DNA of 35,580 nt from Streptomyces mutomycini (GCF_001700505.1 NZ_MAPV01000014.1:1-35580); one strand, 5' to 3'. Shown: positions 24,477-32,551, counted from the first letter of the stretch. Notes: a model not told the origin generated them from the sequence alone. A program made the numbers and translations.

Positions 24477-25632
24477 TGGGAGCGAGGTCCGTCCCGGCGC
24501 CTCGACGGCGGACCGACACCAGGTCCGTACGGGCCGCCAGGACCTCGGAGGGCTCCGGAGCGGTCTCGGCCGCGTCGCCGCAGGGAGCGCAGCCGCCCTC
24601 CTGCGAACCGCAGCCGCCGCCGGCCGGTGCCCGGTGCCCGGGGAGCGTCGCCGTGGACGCGCCCTCCACCTCGAAGCCGGCGTCCGCGATCATGTCGAGG
24701 TCGGTCTGGCCGGACTGGCCCTCGCTCGTCAGGTAGTCGCCCAGGAAGATGGAGTTGACCAGATTCAGCGCGAGCGGCTGCATCGAGCGCAGATGGACCT
24801 CGCGGCCGCCCGCGAGCCGCACCTCGACGTCCGGGCACACGAACCTGACCATCGCCAGGATCCGCAGGCAGCGCTGCGGAGTGAGGTGCCAGTCCTTCGC
24901 GAGCGGAGTTCCCTCCATGGGAATCAGGAAGTTCACCGGCACCGAGTCGGGATCCAGCTCACGCAGCGAGAAGACGACGTCCACCAGGTCGGCGTCGGAC
25001 TCGCCCATCCCGGCGATCAGACCGGAGCACGCCGAAAGCCCGGCGGCCTGGGCCTGCTGCACGGTGTCCACCCGGTCGGCGTACGTGTGCGTGGTCGTGA
25101 TGTCCCCGTACGTGCCTTCGGAGGTGTTCAGGTTGTGGTTGTACGCGTCGGCGCCCGCAGACCTCAGACGGTCGGCCTGGCCCTCGGAGAGCAGCCCGAG
25201 ACAGGCGCACACCTCGACGTCCTCGTGCTGCTCCTTGATCGCCTCGATCGTCTGCGACACCCGGTCGACGTCACGGTCGGTGGGCCCCCGGCCGCTGGCC
25301 ACCAGGCACACCCGCTTGGCGCCGCCCGCCACCCCCGCGGACGCGGCCTTCTTCGCCTCGTCCGGTTTCAGCCAGGTGTACTTGAGGATCTCGGCCTTGG
25401 AACCGAGCCGCTGCGAACAGTACGAGCAGTCCTCGGGGCAGAGCCCTGACTTCAGGTTCACCAGATAGTTGAGCTTGACGCGCCGGCCGAACCACTGGCG
25501 GCGCACCTTTCCGGCCGCGGCCACCACGTCGAGCAGTTCGTCGTCGGAGGTCGCCAGCACGGCGAGCGCTTCGTCACGGGTCGGCAGTTCGCGCCGCAGC
25601 CCCTTTTCCACCAGCGTGTTCAGCAGGTCCAT
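24469..25632 (-). CDS. bioB: Biotin synthase with cysteine-containing C-terminal extension
   Basis: A 387-residue radical SAM enzyme. C65, C69 and C72 (CPEDCSYC) bind the 4Fe-4S cluster, and the cysteines in [15 protein letters not shown] and SACSGL plus AGGRE fit the sites for the auxiliary iron-sulfur cluster. It inserts sulfur into dethiobiotin to make biotin. The core ends near residue 330; a tail of about 55 residues follows with C341, C348 and C351 in a Gly-rich setting. E. coli BioB (346 residues) has no such tail. ATG 25632 is chosen for AGGA at a suitable distance. An in-frame ATG at 25662 has no SD. It is first in bioBAD and divergent from bioF. Confidence 0.95.
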   Translation of the reverse strand: MDLLNTLVEKGLRRELPTRDEALAVLATSDDELLDVVAAAGKVRRQWFGRRVKLNYLVNLKSGLCPEDCSYCSQRLGSKAEILKYTWLKPDEAKKAASAGVAGGAKRVCLVASGRGPTDRDVDRVSQTIEAIKEQHEDVEVCACLGLLSEGQADRLRSAGADAYNHNLNTSEGTYGDITTTHTYADRVDTVQQAQAAGLSACSGLIAGMGESDADLVDVVFSLRELDPDSVPVNFLIPMEGTPLAKDWHLTPQRCLRILAMVRFVCPDVEVRLAGGREVHLRSMQPLALNLVNSIFLGDYLTSEGQSGQTDLDMIADAGFEVEGASTATLPGHRAPAGGGCGSQEGGCAPCGDAAETAPEPSEVLAARTDLVSVRRRGAGTDLAPNA

Positions 25633-25701
25633 GGCGTTGATCCTGACGTACGCCACCGCCATCGGCCAAGGAGGAACCGGACAATAGAGGCTGCTGATGC
25701 T

Positions 25702-25744
25702 GTGTGCATTGCCACACCCTGACCTGTTGCGCACCCGGTTAGGG
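25702..25744. promoter_or_regulatory. Two inverted repeats in the bioB-bioF divergent promoter region
   Basis: GTGTG-CATTGC-CACAC at 25702-25717 has perfect 5-bp arms. CCCTGACC (25717-25724), 12 bases, GGTTAGGG (25737-25744) matches at 7 of 8 positions. TAGGGT (25740-25745) is a possible bioF -10, and TATTGT (25686-25681, minus) a possible bioB -10. A biotin-responsive regulator could bind between them. I do not recognise a BioQ or BirA site. Confidence 0.4.
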
Positions 25745-25775
25745 TCTGTGAGCTGCCTACAAAAGGGACCCGCTC

Positions 25776-26924
25776 ATGTCCTACGACCCGTTCGACTGGA
25801 CCGACGACGAGGCCCGGCGCCGTGCCGACGCCGGACTCGTCCGGACGCTGCGCCCCCGGGCCGCCGGGACGGAACTGCTGGACCTCGCGAGCAACGACTA
25901 TCTGGGTCTGAGCAGGGACCCCGAGGTCACCGCTGCCGCGGCCGAGGCGGTACGGACATGGGGCGCGGGCGCCACCGGCTCGCGGCTCGTCACGGGCTCC
26001 ACCGCGCTGCACGCCGAACTCGAGCGCGAACTCGCCGCCTTCTGCGGATTCGAAGCCGCCCTGGTGTTCTCCTCCGGCTACGCGGCCAACCTCGCCGTTC
26101 TCACGGCGCTCACCGGAGCCGGCTCGCTGATCGTGTCCGACGCCGGCAACCACGCCTCGATCGTCGACGGCTGCCGGCTCTCGCGTGCCGACACCGCCGT
26201 AGTGCCGCACGCTGATCCCGAGGCAGCCCGCAAGGCCCTCCAGTCGCACGACGGCAGGGCGCTGGCGGTGACCGACTCCGTCTTCTCGGTGGACGGCGAC
26301 GCGGCCCCGCTGCCCGGACTCGCCGACGTGTGCCGCGACACGGGCGCGGCTCTCGTCGTGGACGACGCACACGGACTGGGCGTCCTGGGCGAGGGCGGGC
26401 GCGGCGCACTCGCGGCCGCCGGACTCGCGGGCGGCGAGGGGGTCGTCGTCACGCTCACCCTCTCGAAGTCGCTGGGCAGCCAGGGCGGAGCGGTGCTCGG
26501 GCCCGCCCGGGTCATCCGTCATCTGGTCAACACGGCCCGTACGTTCATCTTCGACACCGGCCTCGCGCCGGCGGCCGTCGGGGCGGCGCTCGGCGCACTT
26601 CGTCTGCTGCGCCGCGAACCCGGACGCGCGGCGAGGGCCGTGGCCGTCGCCGCCGAACTGCACGGCCGGCTGACGGCGGCCGGCTTGACGGCGGCACCCC
26701 CGGACGCCGCCGTCGTGTCGGTCCGTGCCCCCTCGGCGGAGTCGGCGGTCCGCTGGGCCGCCGACTGCCGTGCGGCGGGTCTCGCGGTGGGGTGTTTCCG
26801 GCCGCCGTCGGTTCCGGACGGGATCTCCAGGCTGCGGCTGACCGCCCGGGCCGACCTGACACGCAGTCAGATCGAGAAGGCCGTGGATACGGTCCTGGCT
26901 ACCGCGCCCCGGCCCGTCGGCTGA
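25776..26924 (+). CDS. bioF: 8-amino-7-oxononanoate synthase
   Basis: A 382-residue alpha-oxoamine synthase. LASNDYLGLS, GSTALHAELE, VVDDAHGLGVLG and the PLP lysine K231 (TLTLSKSLGSQGG) are family hallmarks. BioF condenses pimeloyl thioester with L-alanine, releasing CO2, the first of the four late biotin steps. It is transcribed away from bioB with 143 bases between the starts, so the two arms of the pathway share a control region. A small hairpin lies directly after the stop codon. Confidence 0.95.
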   Translation: MSYDPFDWTDDEARRRADAGLVRTLRPRAAGTELLDLASNDYLGLSRDPEVTAAAAEAVRTWGAGATGSRLVTGSTALHAELERELAAFCGFEAALVFSSGYAANLAVLTALTGAGSLIVSDAGNHASIVDGCRLSRADTAVVPHADPEAARKALQSHDGRALAVTDSVFSVDGDAAPLPGLADVCRDTGAALVVDDAHGLGVLGEGGRGALAAAGLAGGEGVVVTLTLSKSLGSQGGAVLGPARVIRHLVNTARTFIFDTGLAPAAVGAALGALRLLRREPGRAARAVAVAAELHGRLTAAGLTAAPPDAAVVSVRAPSAESAVRWAADCRAAGLAVGCFRPPSVPDGISRLRLTARADLTRSQIEKAVDTVLATAPRPVG

Positions 26925-26925
26925 C

Positions 26926-26939
26926 CGGGCTGAAGCCCG
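26926..26939 (+). terminator. Short GC hairpin after bioF
   Basis: CGGGC-TGAA-GCCCG begins 2 bases after the bioF stop codon. The 5-bp stem is short and has no U-tract, so it is at best a weak terminator. Confidence 0.35.
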
Positions 26940-27140
26940 TTCCGGCGAGCGGTCGGAGTTCCGCCCGCCCCTCGACTGCATGACATGACTCAGCGGGCGC
27001 AGTTCACCGTAATGGGCGACAGATGTATGCATATCCTGGTGGATCGCCGTCATGGAGAGCGGCATCGGTGGCAGTCTGGCGGCGAAGCACGATCCAGGCC
27101 GGCCGCGGGCCGGTCCTGGCGGGAAAGGGGCGGCGTCGCC

Positions 27141-27572
27141 ATGGCAGACCAGCAGGAAACAGCCCTCACTCTGCCGAGCGATCCGGCTTCGGTCTCCGCG
27201 GCCCGGAGATACGTGGCCGGGGTGCTCACCGAATGGGGCCTGGCCGAGGACGGCGACACCGCCGACACCATCCGGCTGATCGTCTCCGAACTCGCGACCA
27301 ACGCGGTCCAGCACACCTTCGGGCAGTCGCCCACCTTCACCGTGGCCCTCCGGCTCGACCGGGACGTGGAGTTCTACCTCGGTGTGACGGACAGTCACCC
27401 CCGTTGGCCCCAGAAGCTCCCCGCAGCCGTCCGGCTGGACAACGGCCGCGGCATGGTGATCATCCGGGCTCTGGCCAAGGAGCACGGCGGCCGTCTGAGC
27501 GTCAGTCCCACCCCGGACGGGGGGAAGACCGTGTCGATCGCTCTCCCCTGGCCGGTTCCCACGCAGACCTGA
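27141..27572 (+). CDS. ATP-binding protein of the RsbW-like (HATPase_c_2) kinase/anti-sigma family
   Basis: A 143-residue single-domain protein. The N-box is LIVSELATNAVQHT and the G-box region is LDNGRGMVIIRALAKEHGGRLSV, as in the many Streptomyces relatives of RsbW and SpoIIAB. Such proteins phosphorylate an anti-sigma-factor antagonist or bind a sigma factor directly; no partner gene is adjacent, so its target cannot be named. The ATG at 27141 matches the usual domain start; the SD is only fair, and an upstream in-frame extension to about 26985 is possible but has poor codon use. It is convergent with the LysR gene, 41 bases apart. Confidence 0.85.
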   Translation: MADQQETALTLPSDPASVSAARRYVAGVLTEWGLAEDGDTADTIRLIVSELATNAVQHTFGQSPTFTVALRLDRDVEFYLGVTDSHPRWPQKLPAAVRLDNGRGMVIIRALAKEHGGRLSVSPTPDGGKTVSIALPWPVPTQT

Positions 27573-27613
27573 CGCCGCCGGGGAGAGCCGCAGGCGCGAC
27601 GTGGCCGCCGCTC

Positions 27614-28528
27614 CTACGCGCCGGAGGCCCGGCCGAAGCCGCTGCGCAGCAGCGCCATCAGCGTCGCCGCCGCCGCGGTGTTCCGGTTGCCCCGGTGCAC
27701 CACGGAAATCGTCCTGCGGAAGGCGGCGGGTTCCAGGCGCCGGACGGCGACGGGTGCGGGGGACATCGCGGCGACCATCTCCGGTACCACCGCCACCCCG
27801 AGACCGGCACTGACCAGGGCGCACACCAGGGCGTAACCGGGCGACTCGCACACCACGGCGGGGGTGGCCCCCGCCTCGGCCAGCGCACGCTCCACCCCGC
27901 GCCGCGGCGGATGCTCCGGCGCGCTGCTGATCAGCGGGCGGCCCGCCAGTTCGGCCACGGGCAACGGCCCGCTGCCGTCGGACAGCATCTGTCCGAGTGC
28001 GGTGACCAGCACCAGTTCCTCGACCAGCAGTGGTTCGGCGGCGAGCCCCGCAGGCAGAGGATCGGCGGCCGCGGGTTCGTAAGCGTGGGTGAGTGCCAGG
28101 TCCACGTCGCCCGCCGCCACCGCGGCGACTCCGGCGGGCGGCTCGTAGTCCGTGACGGCCAGCTCCACGTCGGGGTGCGCGCGACGGAACGCGGTGAGCA
28201 CCGGCGGCAGCAGATGGATCCCGGCCGTCACGAACGTGCCGACCCGCAGACGGCCGCCCGACAGTCCTGTGAGCCTGGCCAACTCATGCCGCGCCTGGTC
28301 CATCTCGTCCAGCACCCGTCTGGCGCGCCCGGCCAGCAGCTCACCGGCGGCCGTCAGCCGTGCTCCGCGGTGGTGACGGACGAGGAGGGCCGCCCCGGCC
28401 TCCCGCTCGAGCTTGGCCAACTGCTGCGAGAGCGCGGGCGCGGTGTAACCCAGCCGCGCGGCAGCTCTGGTGATCGAGCCGGCCTCGGACACCGCCACCA
28501 GTGCGGCCAGCCGCGTCGGGTCAAACAT
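27614..28528 (-). CDS. LysR family transcriptional regulator
   Basis: A 304-residue regulator. The N-terminal helix-turn-helix is at about residues 1-60 (LAALVAVSEAGSITRAAARLGYTAPALSQQLAKLEREAG), followed by a linker helix and the periplasmic-binding-like effector domain (about 90-295; GRLRVGTF, VDLALTH, GLGVAVVPE). It is divergent from a LysE-type exporter, the same layout as lysG-lysE in Corynebacterium, where the LysR protein senses excess amino acid and turns on export. That role is inferred here. The two starts are 72 bases apart. Confidence 0.93.
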   Translation of the reverse strand: MFDPTRLAALVAVSEAGSITRAAARLGYTAPALSQQLAKLEREAGAALLVRHHRGARLTAAGELLAGRARRVLDEMDQARHELARLTGLSGGRLRVGTFVTAGIHLLPPVLTAFRRAHPDVELAVTDYEPPAGVAAVAAGDVDLALTHAYEPAAADPLPAGLAAEPLLVEELVLVTALGQMLSDGSGPLPVAELAGRPLISSAPEHPPRRGVERALAEAGATPAVVCESPGYALVCALVSAGLGVAVVPEMVAAMSPAPVAVRRLEPAAFRRTISVVHRGNRNTAAAATLMALLRSGFGRASGA

Positions 28529-28559
28529 TAAGTATTCCTTTTGGCAGGCCCAGCAGATT

Positions 28560-28571
28560 GCAAGTACATGC
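28560..28571. promoter_or_regulatory. Interrupted palindrome between lysR and lysE genes
   Basis: GCA-A-GTAC-A-TGC matches its reverse complement at 10 of 12 positions and lies in the 72-base divergent gap. It is a candidate LysR site, though it does not fit T-N11-A well. The rest of this gap is unusually AT-rich for the window. Confidence 0.35.
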
Positions 28572-28600
28572 TAAAGGGCTGGAGCAGTCATGGTGGATCC

Positions 28601-29242
28601 ATGGACGCACAACTGCTCGCATTCGTCGCCGTTGCGGCGGGGATGGTGGCGCTGCCCGGCGCGGACTTCACCGTGGTCGTACGCAACGCGCTCGTCTCCC
28701 GGCGGTCCGGGCTGGCCGCGGCGGTGGGAGTGGCCGGAGGGCTCCTGGTGCACACGGCGCTGGCCGTCGCCGGACTCGCCGCCCTGCTGGTGGCGATGCC
28801 CGCCCTCTTCCGAACCGTCCAGCTGCTCGGCGGGGCGTACGTCCTCCACCTCGGCCTCAGTGGCCTGTACGCCATGCGGCGGCGGGCCGCCGCCGGAGCG
28901 GGCGCGGAGGAGGGGACCGCGGGCACGAGGCGGTCGGGACCCGGGCGGGCGTTGCGGCAGGGCTTCCTGACCAACGCCCTCAACCCGAAGGCGCCCGTGC
29001 TCTTCCTCAGCCTGCTGCCCCAGTTCGTCCCCGACGGCCAGGCACCTCTGCCCAGGACGCTGCTGCTGGCATCGGTGGTCGTCCTGCTCGCGCTCGTCTG
29101 GTTCCCGGCAGTGGCCCTGCTGGTCGACCGGCTGGGCCTATGGCTGCGCCGGCCGCGTACCGCCCGAGTGATCGAGGGCGGCAGCGGCGCGGCGCTCACG
29201 GTGCTGGGTCTCGTACTGGTGACGCAGCCACTGCTGCACTGA
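28601..29242 (+). CDS. LysE family amino-acid exporter
   Basis: A 213-residue membrane protein with about six predicted helices: residues 3-25, 38-60, 66-85, 110-130, 148-170 and 190-210. The LysE/RhtB signature VALPGADFTVVVRNAL is in the first loop, and GFLTNALNPKAPVLFLSLLPQFV in the middle. It exports an amino acid or related small solute through the cell membrane; the exact substrate is unknown. ATG 28601 is chosen so that the first helix begins at once. An in-frame start at 28541 would add 20 polar residues. It is divergent from LysR and ends 18 bases from the convergent NlpC/P60 gene. Confidence 0.92.
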   Translation: MDAQLLAFVAVAAGMVALPGADFTVVVRNALVSRRSGLAAAVGVAGGLLVHTALAVAGLAALLVAMPALFRTVQLLGGAYVLHLGLSGLYAMRRRAAAGAGAEEGTAGTRRSGPGRALRQGFLTNALNPKAPVLFLSLLPQFVPDGQAPLPRTLLLASVVVLLALVWFPAVALLVDRLGLWLRRPRTARVIEGGSGAALTVLGLVLVTQPLLH

Positions 29243-29260
29243 ACCCGAGGGGAGAGTGTG

Positions 29261-29731
29261 TCAGCGGACCCTCCCGTACCAGACGTTCCCGGTCCAGATC
29301 CTCTCCAGCCGGACCACCGCGCCTGCCTTCGGGGAGTGCCAGATCCTCCCGCTGCCGGCGTAGATGCCGACGTGGTACACACCGCGGCCCGCGTGGAAGA
29401 AGACCAGGTCGCCGCGTTTCCGCTGCGACCTGGGGATATGGCGGGTCTTGTTGTACTGCTGCTGAGCCGTGCGGGGGAGTTTCCTGCCGGCTTTCCTGAA
29501 CGAGTAGAGCGTGAGCCCCGAGCAGTCGAACCGGTGGGGGCCCGTGGCGCCCCATCTGTAGGGCGCGCCTTTCTTCGAGGCCGCGACCTTGAGTGCCTTC
29601 GTCGAGTGGACGGCGGCCTCGGCGTCGTTCACGAGGCCCGGGGCCAGCATGGTGGTGCATACGGCGAATGTCAGAACCGAGGCCGTACCGACCCGGGCGA
29701 ACAGAGACGGGACATGAACCTGCGCAGTCAT
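29261..29731 (-). CDS. Secreted NlpC/P60 (C40) peptidoglycan hydrolase
   Basis: A 156-residue protein with a Sec signal peptide at about residues 1-39 (hydrophobic core around TASVLTFAVCTTMLAPG, cleavage near AEA-A) followed by a minimal NlpC/P60 domain. The catalytic cysteine is C70 in RFDCSG, with H120 in VYHVGIYAG and H132 as further catalytic residues. Such enzymes cut D-Glu/diamino-acid bonds in wall peptides. ATG 29731 has GAAGGG 6 bases upstream; an in-frame TTG at 29737 is less likely. A ydaO-type riboswitch ends 16 bases before the start codon, so expression should fall when c-di-AMP is high, as reported for other Streptomyces wall hydrolases. Confidence 0.93.
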   Translation of the reverse strand: MTAQVHVPSLFARVGTASVLTFAVCTTMLAPGLVNDAEAAVHSTKALKVAASKKGAPYRWGATGPHRFDCSGLTLYSFRKAGRKLPRTAQQQYNKTRHIPRSQRKRGDLVFFHAGRGVYHVGIYAGSGRIWHSPKAGAVVRLERIWTGNVWYGRVR

Positions 29732-29747
29732 GCGCAACCCTTCGTCA

Positions 29748-29910
29748 GCCGCCTGTGAAGGATGACCTGTCGGGTTCGGGCTGGCGAAGTTGCCCGGCCG
29801 CGCGAAGCGGCTTCACCCCGAGGGCCGTCCGGAACTCCGGTCGGCCCGTTGTGCTCGGGTCCTCCACTCCTGCCGATCCACTCCTGTCGACCAGGCATCC
29901 GGACGGCGGC
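29748..29910 (-). ncRNA. ydaO/yuaA-type cyclic di-AMP riboswitch
   Basis: On the minus strand the leader carries the conserved blocks of this class in order: GAGGACCC (29864-29857), GGGGTGAA (29819-29812) and GCCCGAACCCGACAGGTC (29781-29764). The closing helix P1 is GCCGCC (29910-29905) pairing with GGCGGC (29753-29748). The SD (GAAGGG, 29743-29738) begins 4 bases after P1, and the NlpC/P60 ATG follows. Control may be by transcription stop or by blocking the SD. The block motifs are seen directly; the ligand is known for the family. Confidence 0.9.
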
Positions 29911-30766
29911 AGGACTCGGCGTCCGCCCGGACCGCCCCGCCGCGGTGGCGGGGGCTTGTCGTCCCAGGGATCTTTACGCATGCACTGCCGGATTTCCTGG
30001 CCGAAGCGGCGATACGTGGGAGTCGACACAACTGATCCGATCGGGTGGACGCGGCCGGCCCGGGTCCACGACGGCCGCACCCGACCAGCCGTGGACCAGC
30101 GGCGGAACAATGCGTTCCGCTCAGTGTCCGTACCTGGTGCGCAAGTTGGGCTGTCCCTCGTGCGGAGGATCTCCTACGCCGATCGAGCGAGGGAAACTCC
30201 TCGGCCGACCGGGCGTGTCGTGACAGGGCGTCGAGAAGCCTCGGCCACAGGCAGGTCGGGCGTGCGGGCGTGCAACTCGAACACGCGGGAGGTACGGAGA
30301 CCCGCCCGGCTCGGCGCTCCCCGTCCAGCAGCCGAAGTGGCCCGGCCAGTGTCTCCGCATGGATCTGTGACTCACCCCGCTCGTGCATCGATTCGCGTGC
30401 GTCGCGGAGAGCGGTGGCCCGGGAGGCGAGAGCCTGAGCGGCCCGAGCGCCCCATGCGTGTCGCCGCCGCGTGCGGGGTTGATGCGGCCGAGCCGGCCGA
30501 GCGCCTCACGTAGCAGTCGATGAACTCGGCTTCGGCGCGCGCCAGGGCGGAAAGCGGCGGGAACTGGCTTCGGAGCATCGGGCGTTCACCCTTCTGAGCG
30601 CCGTAGTCGCGAGGACCGCGACCGCTGACACCTCCCGGGCGCCGGGGGTGCTGCCGCCGTCGAGTGCCGCTGCCGCCACCGGTGGCGAGGCCACCGGCTG
30701 TGGAACGGCGAGAGCCGCGCCCCCGCCTGCCCCGGCAGGGGTGCGGCTCATCCGGGTGCTGTTCCG
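29911..30766. other. Gene-poor region, possibly decayed coding sequence
   Basis: About 850 bases with no gene I can support. The part next to the riboswitch should contain its promoter and holds a hairpin, CCCCGCC-GCGGT-GGCGGGG at 29935-29953. A perfect hairpin, GCGGAAC-AATGC-GTTCCGC, is at 30102-30120. From 30578 leftward on the minus strand, a frame beginning MLRSQFPPLSALARAEAEFI looks protein-like but breaks up after about 25 residues. A second protein-like helix segment (around 30450-30350, minus, another frame) has weak codon bias. This could be a gene broken by frameshifts. Confidence 0.5.
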
Positions 30767-31762
30767 TCAGCTGGTGAGGGCGGGTTCGCGACGCTGTCCG
30801 GTGAACTGGTCCGCGCCCTCCGCCTCCGGCTTCCGCCGGCCGCCGATCAGCACGGCGGCCAGGCCCAGCGTGGCCCAGACCGCCAGGGTCAGCGCGGCCC
30901 CGCCCGCGGTGGCCCCGTCGAAGAACGCGACCGACCTCAGCAGCGAACCACCCGCACCCGGCGGGAGCCACTGGCCGATCGCGCCGACCGGTTCGGGGAG
31001 CAGCTCGGGTGCGCTGGTGACGCCCGAGAAGGAATTGCCGAGCAGCACCATCAGCAGTGCGCCCACGCCGATGCCCTTCGCGCCGAGCAGTGCCGCGAGC
31101 CCCCCGACGGCCGAGGCGATGGCCAGCACGGTCAGCCCGACGACGCCGGCTTCCGTCCACCAGTCGCCCGTGAGCACGCCCAGCCAGCTGTGCGCGACCG
31201 CCGTGGCGGCGACCCCCACGAGTCCGGCCGCGCCCGCGAGGGTCAGAGCCGCTCTGGTGCCCCGCAGCTTCATCATGGTCACCATCGCCCCTGCGGCGAC
31301 GCCGGCGAGAGCCAGCGGCAGGATGCTCGCGCCGAGCGCGGCGCCCCGCGGATCCGTCCCGGGTGCCGCGACGACGTCGGTGACCGGCATGACGGTGCCC
31401 GCGGGCGCCGCCCCCTCGGCCACCTCGGTCAGCAGCTGAGCGACGACGGGGCCCGCCGCCGAGGCGGTGAGCAAGTGCGGTCCCTCCCCGGTGACGACGA
31501 CGGCGCCGTATACGGCCCGGTCCTCGATCGCCTCGCGTGCCGCGCCCGCGTCGGCGTAGCGGTGGACCTCGAAGGCACCCTCGCGCTGTTCGAACTGCTC
31601 CTGCAGCTGATCGGCCGCGGGTGCGGCGCCCGCGACGCCCACGGGCAGATCGCGCGGGCCGATCCGGGCAGCGGGCCACGAGAAGGCCCAGAGGCTGATC
31701 GTCACGATCAGCGGGACGAGGAGGATGACCGCGACCGCGCGGCGATTCGGCGCAGCAGGCAT
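30767..31762 (-). CDS. ABC-2/YhgE-Pip-like integral membrane protein
   Basis: A 331-residue protein. One predicted helix at about residues 10-28 is followed by a loop of about 110 residues outside the membrane, then five helices at about 142-164, 171-191, 204-226, 229-248 and 286-306. This 1+5 pattern with a large first loop is that of ABC-2 permeases and the YhgE/Pip group. No ATPase gene is adjacent, so it may work alone or with an unlinked partner. The C-terminal 25 residues are charged. ATG 31762 has a fair SD (GAGG). It is divergent from a TetR regulator and shares operator-like repeats with it, so it is probably the regulated target, perhaps an efflux or envelope function. Confidence 0.8.
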   Translation of the reverse strand: MPAAPNRRAVAVILLVPLIVTISLWAFSWPAARIGPRDLPVGVAGAAPAADQLQEQFEQREGAFEVHRYADAGAAREAIEDRAVYGAVVVTGEGPHLLTASAAGPVVAQLLTEVAEGAAPAGTVMPVTDVVAAPGTDPRGAALGASILPLALAGVAAGAMVTMMKLRGTRAALTLAGAAGLVGVAATAVAHSWLGVLTGDWWTEAGVVGLTVLAIASAVGGLAALLGAKGIGVGALLMVLLGNSFSGVTSAPELLPEPVGAIGQWLPPGAGGSLLRSVAFFDGATAGGAALTLAVWATLGLAAVLIGGRRKPEAEGADQFTGQRREPALTS

Positions 31763-31791
31763 GACGACTGCCTCAATTCAAAGAGAAGGAT

Positions 31792-31802
31792 CGTTCGTTT
31801 TA
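31792..31802. promoter_or_regulatory. Second copy of the TetR-site repeat
   Basis: CGTTCGTTTTA occurs here and again at 31851-31861 in the same orientation, 59 bases apart. This copy lies about 30 bases upstream of the membrane-protein start codon and could let TetR control that gene. Confidence 0.45.
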
Positions 31803-31836
31803 CGGATTGCGGCCACTGTCTCCCCGGCGCGTTCGC

Positions 31837-31865
31837 TTGTCAAGAATGAACGTTCGTTTTAGATT
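31837..31865 (+). promoter_or_regulatory. tetR promoter with operator in the spacer
   Basis: TTGTCA (31837-31842), a 17-base spacer and TAGATT (31860-31865) form a near-ideal housekeeping promoter. The spacer holds AATGAACGTTCGTT (31845-31858), an imperfect palindrome around GAACGTTC, typical of TetR sites. The ATG follows the -10 by only 6 bases, so the mRNA is probably leaderless. Confidence 0.7.
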
Positions 31866-31871
31866 GCTGTC

Positions 31872-32492
31872 ATGGCACGTGTATCCCAGGAGCACCTCGA
31901 CGCCCGCCGCCGGCAGATCCTCGCCGGTGCCGCGCGCTGCTTCGCCCGCAATGGTTTCCATGGCACGTCGATGCAGGACGTGCTGAAGGAGGTCGGACTG
32001 TCCGCGGGTGCCGTCTACCGCTACTTCGCGGGCAAGGAGGACCTGATCGCGGCCATCGCCGACGATGCCTTCGGCAGTATCCGCCGGGCCTTCGGGGAGG
32101 CCGCCGAACTCACACCGCCGCCCACGCCCGACGTGCTGCTGAGCCGGGTGCTGCGTGGGGTCTTCGAGGGGCAGGTGTACGGGATGGAGCGCCGTACATG
32201 CGCCGCGCTCATCGTTCAGGTGTGGGCGGAGACCATGCGCAACGACAGGCTGGCGCAGACCCTTCGTGACGGCTACACGGGTATGCGCGCGTCCTGGGCG
32301 AAGCTGGTGGAGGCATACCGTGCGGCCGGGCTCATGCCTTCCGGCGTGCCGGCCGACGATGTCGCCCGCACGCTCATCGCCACCGCTCAGGGGTTCATCG
32401 CGCAGGAGGCCCTGTTCGGGGGAGCCGAGCCGGAGGTCCTGGAGAACGGGTTGCGCGGGCTGATGTCCATGGATCCGCAAAAGATCAGTTAA
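31872..32492 (+). CDS. TetR/AcrR family transcriptional regulator
   Basis: A 206-residue repressor. The N-terminal helix-turn-helix is at about residues 10-57 (RRQILAGAARCFARNGFHGTSMQDVLKEVGLSAGAVYRYFAGKEDLI), followed by an all-helical ligand and dimer domain. It probably represses the divergent membrane protein gene and itself through the repeated site between them. ATG 31872 directly follows a -10 element, with no SD. The ligand is unknown. Confidence 0.93.
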   Translation: MARVSQEHLDARRRQILAGAARCFARNGFHGTSMQDVLKEVGLSAGAVYRYFAGKEDLIAAIADDAFGSIRRAFGEAAELTPPPTPDVLLSRVLRGVFEGQVYGMERRTCAALIVQVWAETMRNDRLAQTLRDGYTGMRASWAKLVEAYRAAGLMPSGVPADDVARTLIATAQGFIAQEALFGGAEPEVLENGLRGLMSMDPQKIS

Positions 32493-32498
32493 CGCGCC

Positions 32499-32511
32499 GG
32501 AAAAACTTCCG
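32499..32511 (+). terminator. Small hairpin after tetR
   Basis: Inverted repeat CGGAA-AAAC-TTCCG (32498-32511), a few bases after the tetR stop codon. The stem is short, so a weak terminator or chance. Confidence 0.25.
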
Positions 32512-32551
32512 CCCTAACGTGCAATACCTGGCCGCGGAACCCTCTTCATCG

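Noticed and set aside
25620..27851. 743-codon minus-strand frame across bioF and the RsbW-like gene
   Set aside because: Low-complexity product opposite two genes with full catalytic motifs; a shadow frame.
29762..30223. 153-codon plus-strand frame over the riboswitch
   Set aside because: No SD, no domain, and it runs antisense over the riboswitch blocks; codon bias is poor.
30372..31679. 435-codon minus-strand frame over the membrane protein gene
   Set aside because: Mostly Arg/Gly-rich and in a different frame from the membrane protein, which has six clear helices. Only its last part, beyond 30767, was considered as a possible remnant.
32498..32520. Possible GlnR box upstream of ureA (AAAAC and CTAAC)
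   Set aside because: Spacing is one base off the 11-base pattern and the bases match poorly, so nitrogen control by GlnR is not supported from this region alone.
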